Origin: DASUPK01 sp963724665 | GTDB lineage: Bacteria > Actinomycetota > Thermoleophilia > Solirubrobacterales > 70-9 | NCBI GenBank assembly: GCA_963724665.1 | Contig: CAVRVH010000008.1 | Location: forward strand, 62,001 to 126,000 | Reading direction: 5' to 3' | Length of the DNA: 64,000 bases | Shown here: positions 25,568 through 33,450 of the stretch, piece after piece | Layout of the letters: every line of letters begins with the position of its first letter | Position numbering within the stretch: position 1 is the first letter of the stretch | The notes under the pieces: model-generated | Told to the model about the DNA's origin: nothing | The model's input: only the letters and a program-made list of their open reading frames with translations | Database searches by the model: none | Position numbers and translations under genes: made by a program

Positions 25568-26731
25568 TTGGAAGAGGCGCGCCGTCACACCCTCAAGCTG
25601 ATCGAGCCGCTCACGGACGAGCAGCTCAATCGGGTCTACGACCCGATCCTGAGCCCCCTGATCTGGGACCTCGGGCACATCGGCAACTTCGAGGAACTCT
25701 GGCTCGTCCAGCGCATCGGCGGTCGCGAGCCGATGCGCGGGGACCTCGGTGAGCTGTACGACGCGATCGAGCAGCCGCGCAAGATCCGCGGTGAGCTGCC
25801 GATCCTGCGAGCAGACGAGGTGCGGCCGTATATGGAAGGAGTCCGCGAGCGCACCCTGGAGGTCCTCGGGGAGATCGAGCTGGACCCCGACGACGGGTTG
25901 CTCGCCGACGGCTTCGTCTACGAGATGCTGCTCGCGCACGAGTACCAGCACAACGAGACGATGCTGCAGCTCCTGCAGATGATCGAGTCCTATGACCCGG
26001 TCGAGGTGGACCGCTCGCCCGCGGCCGAGAAGGTCGCGGACGGGCCGGAGATGGTCCGCGTCGAGAACGGCGCCCGTGAGATCGGGGCCGGCGCGGCCGG
26101 CTTCGCATACGACAACGAGCGTCCCCGTCACCGCGTCGAGGTCGAGCCGTTCCTGATCGACCGGACCCCGGTGACAAACGCCGACTACATCGCCTTCATG
26201 GACGAGACCGGCGCCGAGCCGCCGATGTACTGGGAGCGGGACGGGGAGGGAGGCTGGGTCCGCAACGCCATGGGAAGGACCGAGGAGGTCGATCCCAGCC
26301 TGCCGGTGATCCACGTCTCCTGGAATGAGGCCGATGACTTCGCCCGCTGGTCGGGCAAGCGACTCCCGACCGAGCCGGAGTGGGAGGTGGCGGCTGCCGG
26401 CGCGAGCCGCGACCGCGCCAATCTCGACGAGCTCAGCTTCGGCTGCGCGCCCGCCGGGGCGTACGCCGATTCCGGCGCCGAGTGCGGGGCGGTGCAGATG
26501 CTCGGCGACGTCTGGGAATGGACGAGCTCGGACTTCACCGCCTATCCCGGCTTCTCGGCCTTCCCCTACCCCGAGTACTCCGAGGTCTTCTTCGGCGACA
26601 CCTACAAGGTCCTCCGCGGTGGGGCATGGGCGACTCGCCGCGACGTGATCCGCACGAGCTTTCGCAACTGGGATCTGCCGGAGCGCCGCCAGATCTTCGC
26701 GGGCATCCGTTGCGCCAAGGACGACGTATGA
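25568..26731 (+). CDS. egtB: Ergothioneine synthase EgtB (hercynine sulfoxide synthase)
   Basis: Iron-dependent enzyme joining hercynine to gamma-glutamylcysteine or cysteine with oxygen. The N-terminal DinB_2 domain shows the three-His iron site: DLGHIGN (His37) and HEYQH (His124, His128). The C-terminal formylglycine-generating-enzyme-like domain shows FLIDRTPVTNADYIAFM, KRLPTEPEWEVAAAG, GDVWEWTSSDF, KVLRGGAWATR and RTSFRNWDLPERRQIFAGIR. TTG 25568 is the first standard start, but coding-like sequence continues upstream in frame to an ATC at 25490 placed 6 nt after a -10 element, which would add 26 residues. Overlaps egtD by 4 nt. Confidence 0.93.
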   Translation: MEEARRHTLKLIEPLTDEQLNRVYDPILSPLIWDLGHIGNFEELWLVQRIGGREPMRGDLGELYDAIEQPRKIRGELPILRADEVRPYMEGVRERTLEVLGEIELDPDDGLLADGFVYEMLLAHEYQHNETMLQLLQMIESYDPVEVDRSPAAEKVADGPEMVRVENGAREIGAGAAGFAYDNERPRHRVEVEPFLIDRTPVTNADYIAFMDETGAEPPMYWERDGEGGWVRNAMGRTEEVDPSLPVIHVSWNEADDFARWSGKRLPTEPEWEVAAAGASRDRANLDELSFGCAPAGAYADSGAECGAVQMLGDVWEWTSSDFTAYPGFSAFPYPEYSEVFFGDTYKVLRGGAWATRRDVIRTSFRNWDLPERRQIFAGIRCAKDDV

Positions 26732-27726
26732 ACAGCATCAAGGCCGCTGCGACCGACCGCATCACCGTTGAGGTCAACCTGCCTCCAGGCGGGCCGCTGT
26801 CCGGCATGGCGGCCGACGTCCGCGCCGGGCTGACCAGCCCGTTCAAGGAGCTCTCGCCGCGCTACTTCTATGACGAGCTCGGATCCGAGCTCTTCGAACA
26901 GATCACCGAACTCGAGGAGTACTACCCGACCCGCTGCGAGCGGGAGATCCTTCAGACCCGCTCCGCCGACATCTGCCAGGCCGCCAACCGCCCGGCCAGC
27001 CTGATCGAGCTCGGCTCCGGCTCGGCCCGGAAGACCCGCGTGTTGCTCGATGCGATGAGAAGCGTCGGCTGCCTGCAGACCTATTGCCCGGTCGACATCT
27101 CCGAGGAGATAACCCGCGACACCGCGGAGCGGATCGCCGGCGAATACGAGAACATCACCGTCCGCGGGCTGGTCTGCGATTTCGAGTTCGACCTCGAGCG
27201 CGTCCCGGTGGGAGGACCGCGCGTGATCGCCCTGCTCGGCGGCACCATCGGCAACTTCGCCCCCCACCAGCGCGCGGGCTTCCTGCGCCGGATCGCCAAT
27301 CTGCTCGATTCTGATGATCGCTTCCTGCTCGGCACGGACCTGGTCAAGGACCCCGCAATCCTCGAGGCCGCGTACAACGACTCCGCGGGGGTCACCGCCA
27401 AGTTCAACAAGAACGTCCTCTCGGTCCTCAACCGGGAGCTGGACGCGGACTTCGACATCGATTCCTTCGAGCACGTCGCCAGGTGGGATCCGGAGAACCT
27501 GTGGGTCGACATTCGTCTGCGCTCGCTGGCGAACCAGGTCGTCAACGTGCCGGCGCTCGACATGCTGGTGCCGTTCGGCGCCGGCGAGGAGATGCGCACC
27601 GAGATCTCGACCAAGTTCCTCCGCCCGGGACTTGAGGGCATCTACGCCGAGGCCGGCCTCGAGCTGACCGACTGGTGGACGGACTCCGAGGGCCTCTACG
27701 CCCTCTCGCTCGCGAGAGCCGTTTAA
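26728..27726 (+). CDS. egtD: L-histidine N-alpha-methyltransferase EgtD
   Basis: SAM-dependent trimethylation of histidine to hercynine, the first committed step of ergothioneine synthesis. 332 residues. Family segments: LSPRYFYDELGSELFEQITELEEYYPTR is visible in pieces at 42-69, SAM loop LIELGSGSARKTRVLL (92-107), and VIALLGGTIGNFAP. The ATG overlaps the egtB stop (ATGA), so both are co-translated. No egtA, egtC or egtE lies adjacent, so the remaining steps are encoded elsewhere or use other enzymes. Confidence 0.95.
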   Translation: MNSIKAAATDRITVEVNLPPGGPLSGMAADVRAGLTSPFKELSPRYFYDELGSELFEQITELEEYYPTRCEREILQTRSADICQAANRPASLIELGSGSARKTRVLLDAMRSVGCLQTYCPVDISEEITRDTAERIAGEYENITVRGLVCDFEFDLERVPVGGPRVIALLGGTIGNFAPHQRAGFLRRIANLLDSDDRFLLGTDLVKDPAILEAAYNDSAGVTAKFNKNVLSVLNRELDADFDIDSFEHVARWDPENLWVDIRLRSLANQVVNVPALDMLVPFGAGEEMRTEISTKFLRPGLEGIYAEAGLELTDWWTDSEGLYALSLARAV

Positions 27727-29132
27727 CGCACGAACTGACCGTGGAACCCGTACGGGATGTGGTGCGGCGCCTCGGCGCGCGCCAGCTCCGTCAGGTCAGT
27801 GGCGTCGAGAACGAGCATGAACGAGTTGCCCGAGCGCGCGTCGAAGACGACCGAGAGAAGCACGCCGGCGTCCTCCTCGCTTGAGCCCGCGGCCGCCACG
27901 AAGACGGGCTCACCCGGGCTGCAGCCGTCCTCGGTCCATTCGATCGCGTCGCGTTCTTGCGTGTCGACCTTGACGATCCGGTCGAGCCACCCAGACTTCG
28001 CGTCGATTCCCCAGGCATAGCGGTAGGGACGCTCGTTGTTGCGGCCGTAGTTGATCCGCGGCAGCTCGAGCCCTTCGGCGAGTTGCTCGCTCGTCACCTC
28101 CTGCGTGCCGAGATCGATCCGGAACCGGCGCATCTCGGCGCGGTCTGCCGGCTTGCCCTCACGCAGGCGATCCAGATAGAGGTCTTCGATGATCTGCGCG
28201 TTCGCGTAGGTGCATGCGTCGACCACCACCTCGCCGTTCTCCTCGTACGCGTTCACGTGGTGGAAGCAGAAGAAGGGGTCTGTCTCGAAGGGGCCCGTCG
28301 CCTTCCCCGTGTTGCGGTCGATCAGCGTGAAGCGGGTGCCGAGCTCCGGCTTCCATCGGTAGTTCTCGATGTAGGGGCGCCCCGACAGCGGGATGCTGAT
28401 CGGGTTCACGACCAGAGGGAACTCGGCGAGCACCAGCCATCGCTCGGTCAGTCCGAACGAGTGCATGTACGCCGGCTCCTTGACGGGCAGTTCGCCGATC
28501 ACTCGAGGCTCGGCCTCGCCCGGCGGAACGTGGAAGAACCGGTAGCGATTTCGCGGCCCTACCTTGGCTGCGTAGTTGAGCATCCCGCGGCTCGCGCGAT
28601 CCAGGTGCGGGTGGGCGGTTGTCAGCATCCCTGGCGTCTCGTAGGCGACGCCCACCGTCTCCAGGGTCTCGCCATCGAACTCGACCGGGATCGGCGTCTC
28701 GGTCATCGAGATGTATCGCTCACCGAGCTTCACCAGATTGACGTTGGCGTTGTCGGTGATCTTCGGGGAGAACATCGAGAAGACCCGGGCGAAGAGGGAA
28801 CGGCACGGATCGGTGGCGAACTCGGAGTAGACGATCTCGCCCTTCTCCTCGGCGGCGCGGTAGGCCTTCGTCTGGAGGAAGCGGTTGGCGTAGGAGACCT
28901 CGCCATCCGAGATGCCGAAGCGATGGAGCATCGCGTAGCCGTCGAACCAGTGGTTCATCGTCCGGCTGCCGACCTCCCACTTCGCCGGCCCGGTTCGGAC
29001 CAGCGACCCCTGGAGCCAATCGGGCAGCCGTCCATCGATTGGCAGGCGATCGACCCGGGTTTCCCGGTCGAGCGACTCGAAGCCGGCGGTGAGGTCCTGT
29101 GTGAGGGCGGCGGAATCGGCGAGCTGCGGCAT
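27723..29132 (-). CDS. Carotenoid cleavage oxygenase
   Basis: Nonhaem-iron carotenoid/apocarotenoid oxygenase (RPE65/CCD family) of 469 residues. The four iron-ligand His lie in TTAHPHLDR, PAYMHSFGLTE, FFCFHHVNAYEE and the C-terminal YGFHGQFVR. An N-terminal segment LQGSLVRTGPAKWEV is typical. ATG 29132 is preceded by AGGAGG at 5-nt spacing; longer upstream frames overlap the divergent regulator. Cleaves a carotenoid double bond to aldehydes or ketones; substrate unknown. Divergent from padR with a shared inverted repeat between them, suggesting PadR control. Confidence 0.93.
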   Translation of the reverse strand: MPQLADSAALTQDLTAGFESLDRETRVDRLPIDGRLPDWLQGSLVRTGPAKWEVGSRTMNHWFDGYAMLHRFGISDGEVSYANRFLQTKAYRAAEEKGEIVYSEFATDPCRSLFARVFSMFSPKITDNANVNLVKLGERYISMTETPIPVEFDGETLETVGVAYETPGMLTTAHPHLDRASRGMLNYAAKVGPRNRYRFFHVPPGEAEPRVIGELPVKEPAYMHSFGLTERWLVLAEFPLVVNPISIPLSGRPYIENYRWKPELGTRFTLIDRNTGKATGPFETDPFFCFHHVNAYEENGEVVVDACTYANAQIIEDLYLDRLREGKPADRAEMRRFRIDLGTQEVTSEQLAEGLELPRINYGRNNERPYRYAWGIDAKSGWLDRIVKVDTQERDAIEWTEDGCSPGEPVFVAAAGSSEEDAGVLLSVVFDARSGNSFMLVLDATDLTELARAEAPHHIPYGFHGQFVR

Positions 29133-29157
29133 GGTTCCTCCTGAATAGTGCAATCCG

Positions 29158-29182
29158 TACGATGCGCACTGTATCGTATTCT
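29158..29182 (+). promoter_or_regulatory. PadR promoter and inverted-repeat operator
   Basis: TACGAT (29158-29163) and ATCGTA (29173-29178) form an inverted repeat with a 9-bp spacer, in the gap between the carotenoid oxygenase and padR. It overlaps TATTCT (29177-29182), which lies 7 nt before the padR ATG, so a bound repressor would block padR and could block the divergent gene. Confidence 0.5.
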
Positions 29183-29189
29183 GCTCCGG

Positions 29190-29699
29190 ATGACAGAGAC
29201 CCGCCTCACCCCAACCTCCTACGTCGTGCTCGGCTTGATCGAGCAGATGGAGCCCGCCTCTCCCTACGACCTCAAGCGCGCGGTCGCGATGGGGGTGGGC
29301 CAGTTCTGGTCCTTGCCGCACACCCAGCTCTATGCCGAATGCGGGCGCCTTGCCGAGGCCGGGTTGCTCTCGGAGAAGCGCGAGGAATCCGGCAGGCGCC
29401 GCCGGATCTACCGGCTGACGAAGGCGGGCAGGGGGGCACTCGAGCGCTGGCGCACCGAGCCTACGAGCGAGCTCTACGAGCTTCGCGACGCCGGATTGCT
29501 CAAGCTCTTCTTCGGGGCGGATCCGTCGACCCTGGCGGCCGACCAGCTCGAGGCGCATGAGGGGCGCCTGCGCGAGTACGAGTCCCAGCTCGAGGAATGC
29601 CGCCGGATGAAGGCCCCAGCGGGCATCACCCACGCGATCGAGGCCGGTATCGGCCACGAGCGTGAGTACGTCCGCTTCTGGTCGAAGCTACGGCGCTAG
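29190..29699 (+). CDS. PadR-family transcriptional regulator
   Basis: A 169-residue PadR regulator: winged helix TPTSYVVLGLIEQMEPASPYDLKRAV, recognition region QFWSLPHTQLYAECGRLAEAGLLSEKREESG and wing RRRIYRLTKAG, followed by a C-terminal helical dimerisation domain. Probably represses itself and the divergent carotenoid oxygenase in response to a small hydrophobic ligand. ATG 29190 chosen over an upstream start at 29148, which would run through the operator. Its 3' end overlaps the converging LLM gene by 12 bp. Confidence 0.9.
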   Translation: MTETRLTPTSYVVLGLIEQMEPASPYDLKRAVAMGVGQFWSLPHTQLYAECGRLAEAGLLSEKREESGRRRRIYRLTKAGRGALERWRTEPTSELYELRDAGLLKLFFGADPSTLAADQLEAHEGRLREYESQLEECRRMKAPAGITHAIEAGIGHEREYVRFWSKLRR

Positions 29700-30620
29700 C
29701 CCGTCGATCAGCTCGCCGAGCTTGTCGGGCGTGGTGATCGGGGTGATCACGGGCAGGGTGATGCCGCCCTCGACGAAGGCTCCGAGCCGCTCCTTCATCT
29801 CCGCGGGAGAGCCGAAGATGAACATCTCCTCGATCAGGTCCCAGGGGGCCTCCTCGGCCGCCTTCTGGCGGTCCTTCGCCTTCCAGGCCTCGACCATCGC
29901 ATCGATCTTGTCGCCGTAGCCGAGCCACCGGTAGAAGTTCTCGTAGACCGGGACCGTGATGTAGGAGGAGAACATGAAGCGGGCGAGCGGCTCGACCTGC
30001 TCGCGCTCGCCCGGAATGCAGAAGAAGCGGCAGAGCAGCTCGAAGCCCTCCGGCGCATCCTTGAGCGGCTCGGCGACCGTCGGCAGCCCCTCCAGCGGGA
30101 GGAAGTTGGTGAACGCCCCGTCGGCCTTCTCGACCGCGAGCCGAAGCATCTTGCCGCGCAGCGCCGCGAGGATGATGGGGATCTTCTCCGCCGGGGCGCG
30201 CTCGAGCTTGAAGCCGCCGTCCGCTCGCTCGCCGGCGAGGGCGGTCCTCAGGAAGTCGAGGGTCTCCGACATCTTGGTGAGCGGCTTCTCGAAGGGCATC
30301 CCGTTCCACCCTTCGATGATCCGGTCCGAGGAGGCACCGATGCCGAGGGCGAAGCGGCCCCCCGACGCATCGGCCGCGGCTGCGGCCTCCTGCGCGAGCA
30401 GCGCGCGGCCCCGCTGCATCACGCCGACCACGCCGGTGCCCAGGCGGACCTTCTCCGTCCACGCGGCGCCCAGGACGAGTGGCGAGAACCCGTCGGGCCC
30501 GTTCGTCTCGCCCGACCAGAGGTCGGTGTAGCCGGCCGCCTCGGCGCGCTTGTAGTGCTCCTCGTTGTCCGGCAGGCCGATGCCTGTGAGCGGAACAGTC
30601 AGTCCCCATCGCTGAGCCAC
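29688..30620 (-). CDS. LLM-class F420-dependent oxidoreductase, second
   Basis: Luciferase-like family enzyme, 310 residues from GTG 30620. Typical segments: GLTVPLTGIGLPDN, AEAAGYTDLWSGETNG, LGTGVVGVMQRGRALLAQEAAA, GGRFALGIGASSD and the C-terminal FIFGSPAEMKERLGAFVEGG. It likely uses F420H2; substrate unknown. TAGGGT lies 7 nt before the GTG, within a perfect inverted repeat shared with the divergent membrane gene at 30662. Confidence 0.88.
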   Translation of the reverse strand: MAQRWGLTVPLTGIGLPDNEEHYKRAEAAGYTDLWSGETNGPDGFSPLVLGAAWTEKVRLGTGVVGVMQRGRALLAQEAAAAADASGGRFALGIGASSDRIIEGWNGMPFEKPLTKMSETLDFLRTALAGERADGGFKLERAPAEKIPIILAALRGKMLRLAVEKADGAFTNFLPLEGLPTVAEPLKDAPEGFELLCRFFCIPGEREQVEPLARFMFSSYITVPVYENFYRWLGYGDKIDAMVEAWKAKDRQKAAEEAPWDLIEEMFIFGSPAEMKERLGAFVEGGITLPVITPITTPDKLGELIDGLAP

Positions 30621-30623
30621 AAC

Positions 30624-30659
30624 CGCGACCCTATATGCGGGAAACCGGATAGGGTCGCG
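30624..30659. promoter_or_regulatory. Perfect 11-bp inverted repeat forming divergent -10 elements
   Basis: CGCGACCCTAT (30624-30634) and ATAGGGTCGCG (30649-30659) are exact reverse complements separated by 14 bp. Each arm contains TAGGGT pointing outward, ending 7 nt before GTG 30620 and 6 nt before ATG 30662. It is either a symmetric double promoter or an operator covering both. Confidence 0.55.
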
Positions 30660-30661
30660 CC

Positions 30662-31150
30662 ATGGACACCTCCAAGCTCGACCGCTCAGAGATCTTCGGG
30701 ATGGGTGCCGCAGTCGTCCTGGTGATCAGCCTGTTCCTCGAGTGGTATTCGCTTTCCACGGATCCGAGCGTCGTCCAGCGCGGCAGCGATCCCGCCAACT
30801 GGGCCTGCGGGGTGGGCAACTCGAGCTGCAGCGGCTGGGACACCTTCCCGATCGTCAGCATCCTGCTGCTCCTCGCCGCGTCGGCGCCCTTCATCCTCGC
30901 GTGGATCGTGATGAGGGGCCATGCGCTGTCATGGCCCCGCGGCGAGCTGACCGCGATCGTCGGTCTCACCGCCTTCGTCCTGATCGCCTACAACGGGCTG
31001 GTCGACAAGCCCCAGGAGGGGCTCGAGATGAGCCTCGCGTTCGGGTACTGGCTCGCCCTACTGGCCTCGATCGGCATCTTCATCTCCGGCGGCTTCAGAG
31101 CCGTGGAGAGCGGTGGCGGCGCCAGGCGCAAGCCTCCTGCCACGTTCTAG
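30662..31150 (+). CDS. Four-helix membrane protein
   Basis: A 162-residue membrane protein with four hydrophobic helices (MGAAVVLVISLFLEWYSL, FPIVSILLLLAASAPFILAWIV, LTAIVGLTAFVLIAY, FGYWLALLASIGIFISGG). The extracytoplasmic loop between helices 1 and 2 contains two Cys (WACGVGNSSCSGW), which could form a disulfide. ATG 30662 has TAGGGT at leaderless spacing. The stop codon is the first part of repeat copy C. No family recognised. Confidence 0.7.
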   Translation: MDTSKLDRSEIFGMGAAVVLVISLFLEWYSLSTDPSVVQRGSDPANWACGVGNSSCSGWDTFPIVSILLLLAASAPFILAWIVMRGHALSWPRGELTAIVGLTAFVLIAYNGLVDKPQEGLEMSLAFGYWLALLASIGIFISGGFRAVESGGGARRKPPATF

Positions 31151-31245
31151 CGGACACCAGGCCACTCCACTCAGGAGCGGAGGCCGAAGGCCGTAGCGAC
31201 TTGTGATGGGTGGCCGCTTGTGGCCGCGACCTGATGGCGAAGCCG
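31147..31245 (+). repeat. Dispersed structured repeat, copy C
   Basis: Begins CTAGCGGACACCAGGCCACT at the stop codon of the membrane gene, contains GGCCGAAGGCCGTAGCGACTT and GTGGCCGCTTGTGGCCGCG, and ends CTGATGGCGAAGCCG. The glpX -10 element begins 2 bp after it. The central hairpin arms differ from copy B but remain complementary (GGCC/GGCC instead of GGGC/GCCC). Confidence 0.75.
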
Positions 31246-31247
31246 AA

Positions 31248-31253
31248 TAACCT
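31248..31253 (+). promoter_or_regulatory. -10 element TAACCT, leaderless spacing
   Basis: TAACCT is followed by 6 nt (GGCCGT) and the glpX ATG at 31260. It directly abuts the end of repeat copy C. Confidence 0.42.
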
Positions 31254-31259
31254 GGCCGT

Positions 31260-32291
31260 ATGAGTGAAGCGAACGAACACGTGATCTCGCAGGACGTCCG
31301 GGACCCATCGCACCCGGACCGCAACCTGGCGCTCGAGTTGGTCCGAGTCACCGAGGCGGGCGCTCTCGCCTCCGGCCGCTGGGTCGGCCGAGGGGAGAAG
31401 GAGAGCGCAGACGGAGCGGCGGTCGACGCCATGCGCCTGATGCTGGACACGGTCCCCATGGACGGCGTCGTCGTGATCGGCGAGGGCGAGAAGGACGAGG
31501 CCCCAATGCTCTACAACGGCGAGGAGATCGGCGACGGCAGCCCGCCGGTTGTCGACATCGCCGTCGACCCCCTGGAGGGGACGACGCTGACCGCGCGAGG
31601 CATGCCCTCGGCGCTCTCGGTGATCGCCCTATCTGAGCGCGGCACGATGTTCGACCCGGGTCCCTGCGTCTACATGGAGAAGATCGCCGCGGGCCCGCGA
31701 TCGGCCGATCTGATCAGCCTCGACGAGCCGCTCGAGGACGTGATCCGCAAGATCGCCGAGCGCAAGGGCGGCGCGACCAGCGACGTCACGGTGATCATGC
31801 TCGATCGCCCGCGTCACGAGAAGGCGATCGAGACACTGCGCGAGGTCGGCGCCAGCATTCGCTTCATCTCCGACGGCGACGTCGCGGCCTCGCTGTTCGC
31901 GGCGATGCCGAACACCGGCATCGACCTGCTCTGGGGCGTCGGCGGGACCCCGGAGGGCGTGCTCTCGGCCTCGGCCATCAAGTGCATGGGCGGCCGCATC
32001 CTGGGCCGGCTCTGGCCTCGGGACGACGACGAGCGCAAGGCCGCGGAGGACGCCGGCTACGACCTCAGCCGGGTGTTAGACACCGACGATCTCGTCTCCG
32101 GCGAGGATGTCTTCTTTGCAGCCACCGGCGTCACGGATGGCGATCTGCTCGACGGGGTTCGCTACCTCGATGACGGGCACGCGACCACGGAGTCACTGGT
32201 GATGCGATCGCGCTCGGGCACCATTCGCCGGGTGCAGGCGACGCACAACCGCCCGAAGCTCCGCGAGGTCGTCGGCGAACGGTACGGGTAG
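31260..32291 (+). CDS. glpX: Class II fructose-1,6-bisphosphatase
   Basis: Gluconeogenic hydrolysis of fructose 1,6-bisphosphate, 343 residues as usual for GlpX. Metal and phosphate motifs: GRGEKESADGAAVDAMR (43-59), VVIGEGEKDEAPMLYNGE (71-88), VDPLEGTTLTARG (102-114), and GVGGTPEGVLSASAIKCMGG downstream. Actinobacteria generally rely on this class. Leaderless-type promoter just upstream. The gene ends one base before the converging YihY-like gene. Confidence 0.96.
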   Translation: MSEANEHVISQDVRDPSHPDRNLALELVRVTEAGALASGRWVGRGEKESADGAAVDAMRLMLDTVPMDGVVVIGEGEKDEAPMLYNGEEIGDGSPPVVDIAVDPLEGTTLTARGMPSALSVIALSERGTMFDPGPCVYMEKIAAGPRSADLISLDEPLEDVIRKIAERKGGATSDVTVIMLDRPRHEKAIETLREVGASIRFISDGDVAASLFAAMPNTGIDLLWGVGGTPEGVLSASAIKCMGGRILGRLWPRDDDERKAAEDAGYDLSRVLDTDDLVSGEDVFFAATGVTDGDLLDGVRYLDDGHATTESLVMRSRSGTIRRVQATHNRPKLREVVGERYG

Positions 32292-33182
32292 TCAGCCCTC
32301 CAGAGGGAGGGCTCCCGTGTCGTCCGACTCGTGCCGGAGCGAGTTGATCACCGCGCCCGCCATCAACGCCAGGCTGATCGCGTAGAACCAGACCAGCGCG
32401 ATCAGGATGAACCCGATCGTCCCGCCGATCCGGTGGAGGTCCGAGACGCTCGTGAGGTAGAGGGGGAAGATGTAGTTGCCCGCCGAGGTGACCAGCGCGA
32501 AAAAGAGCGCCCCCGGCCACACCGATCGCCACGGCATGTGGCCCTTGGGGACGGCCCAGTAGATCGCCGAAATGATCAGGAAGGTGACCATCAGGCCGCC
32601 GATCACGACGATCGCCGTCCGGACCGCACCCCACTTGTCGAGGCCGAACGGCAGCCTGTTGGCACTCGTGAGCACGGCGCTCTCGACTGTCGGCACGGTC
32701 ACGCTGGCCGCAAGCAGGAGGAGGAGCGCCAGCAACATGACCAACGACCAACGCTTCTGCTGCACCCACCCGCGGCACTCGACGTGGTAGATCCGGCAGA
32801 AGGCCGTGTCCATCGCCCCCCAGAACGAGGCGCCGATCCAGATCCCGCCGACGATCGCGGCGATCCCGATGGTGGTCGAGCTGGAGCGAACGCGGTCGAT
32901 CGCATCCTGGAGCGTGCCCTGCTCGGTGTTCGGGAAGAGCCGCTGGATGTCGAGGATCACGCTGTGCTCAACGTCCGCGCTGTTGACGACCTTGCCGAAG
33001 ATGAAGAGGACGAGCAGGGCGAACGGGAAGACCGCCAGCATCAGGTTGTAGGCAACCATGCCGGAGAGGCCGGTGATGTTCTCCTTGTAGGCGCGATTCC
33101 AGAAGGCCTGCAGCCAGCGATGCCTCCAGAAGTGCCAGCTCGGGTACGTGGGCTCCTCGCTCCGGAGTGGCCAGACGCTCAT
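32292..33182 (-). CDS. YihY/virulence factor BrkB family membrane protein
   Basis: A 296-residue inner-membrane protein with six hydrophobic helices and the family segments RWLQAFWNRAYKENITGLSGMVAYNLMLAVFPF (read in parts near residues 23-56), WIGASFWGAMDTAFCRIYHV and PKGHMPWRSVWPGALFFAL. Historically mis-annotated as ribonuclease BN; function is unknown. ATG at 33182 retained. Its last codons contain a hairpin shared with the end of glpX. Confidence 0.9.
   Translation of the reverse strand: MSVWPLRSEEPTYPSWHFWRHRWLQAFWNRAYKENITGLSGMVAYNLMLAVFPFALLVLFIFGKVVNSADVEHSVILDIQRLFPNTEQGTLQDAIDRVRSSSTTIGIAAIVGGIWIGASFWGAMDTAFCRIYHVECRGWVQQKRWSLVMLLALLLLLAASVTVPTVESAVLTSANRLPFGLDKWGAVRTAIVVIGGLMVTFLIISAIYWAVPKGHMPWRSVWPGALFFALVTSAGNYIFPLYLTSVSDLHRIGGTIGFILIALVWFYAISLALMAGAVINSLRHESDDTGALPLEG
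32294..32313. terminator. Possible bidirectional stem-loop between glpX and the YihY-like gene
   Basis: AGCCCTCC-AGAG-GGAGGGCT is a perfect 8-bp stem with a 4-nt loop at the junction of converging genes. No T-run follows, so factor-independent termination is uncertain; it may instead protect 3' ends. Confidence 0.35.
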
Positions 33183-33287
33183 GCGTAACGAACGTCCAGG
33201 CAGGGGTAAGTCGAAGGGCGTCCGGAACTTTCCCGGGAGTTGGTTGTTCTTTGCATGGCAGATCGGTTGCCACGCCTGCGTTGTGCG

Positions 33288-33316
33288 TTGACTTCAAAAA
33301 GTGAAGTGGCTACCAT
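33288..33316 (+). promoter_or_regulatory. Housekeeping-type promoter TTGACT-N17-TACCAT
   Basis: -35 TTGACT (33288-33293), 17-bp spacer, -10 TACCAT (33311-33316). This is the clearest sigma70-type promoter in the window. Transcription would start near 33323, about 208 nt before rpoD. Confidence 0.6.
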
Positions 33317-33368
33317 GGTCATGAACGTTTGAGGAATCGCGAAAACTAGGCGTGATGAAGTATCGGAA

Positions 33369-33400
33369 ACGCGGAGGCGGCCGGCTCGCTCCGCGTTTTT
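33369..33400 (+). terminator. Intrinsic terminator or attenuator in the rpoD leader
   Basis: ACGCGGAG (33369-33376) pairs with CTCCGCGT (33389-33396), followed by TTTT. Placed about 50-75 nt after the predicted start site, it could end a small RNA of about 78 nt or attenuate rpoD. Confidence 0.5.
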
Positions 33401-33423
33401 GTGGCCTTTGAGGGGGATTGGAG

Positions 33424-33450
33424 TAAAGGTTTGACGTCAGCGGCCGACAC
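33424..33450 (+). promoter_or_regulatory. Possible FliA/WhiG-type promoter upstream of rpoD
   Basis: TAAA (33424-33427), 15 bp, GCCGACAC (33443-33450); the -35 side reads TAAAGGTTT, close to TAAAGTTT. It overlaps an alternative TTGACG-N18-TAGGCC. Weaker evidence than for the pilin promoters. Confidence 0.3.

Noticed and set aside
24965..26314. 449-codon minus-strand frame
   Set aside because: Only the part from GTG 25435 has a signal peptide and coding character; the rest is antisense to egtB.
27723..29657. 644-codon minus-strand frame containing the carotenoid oxygenase
   Set aside because: The upstream 175 codons are antisense to padR; ATG 29132 has a strong ribosome-binding site and matches the family N-terminus.
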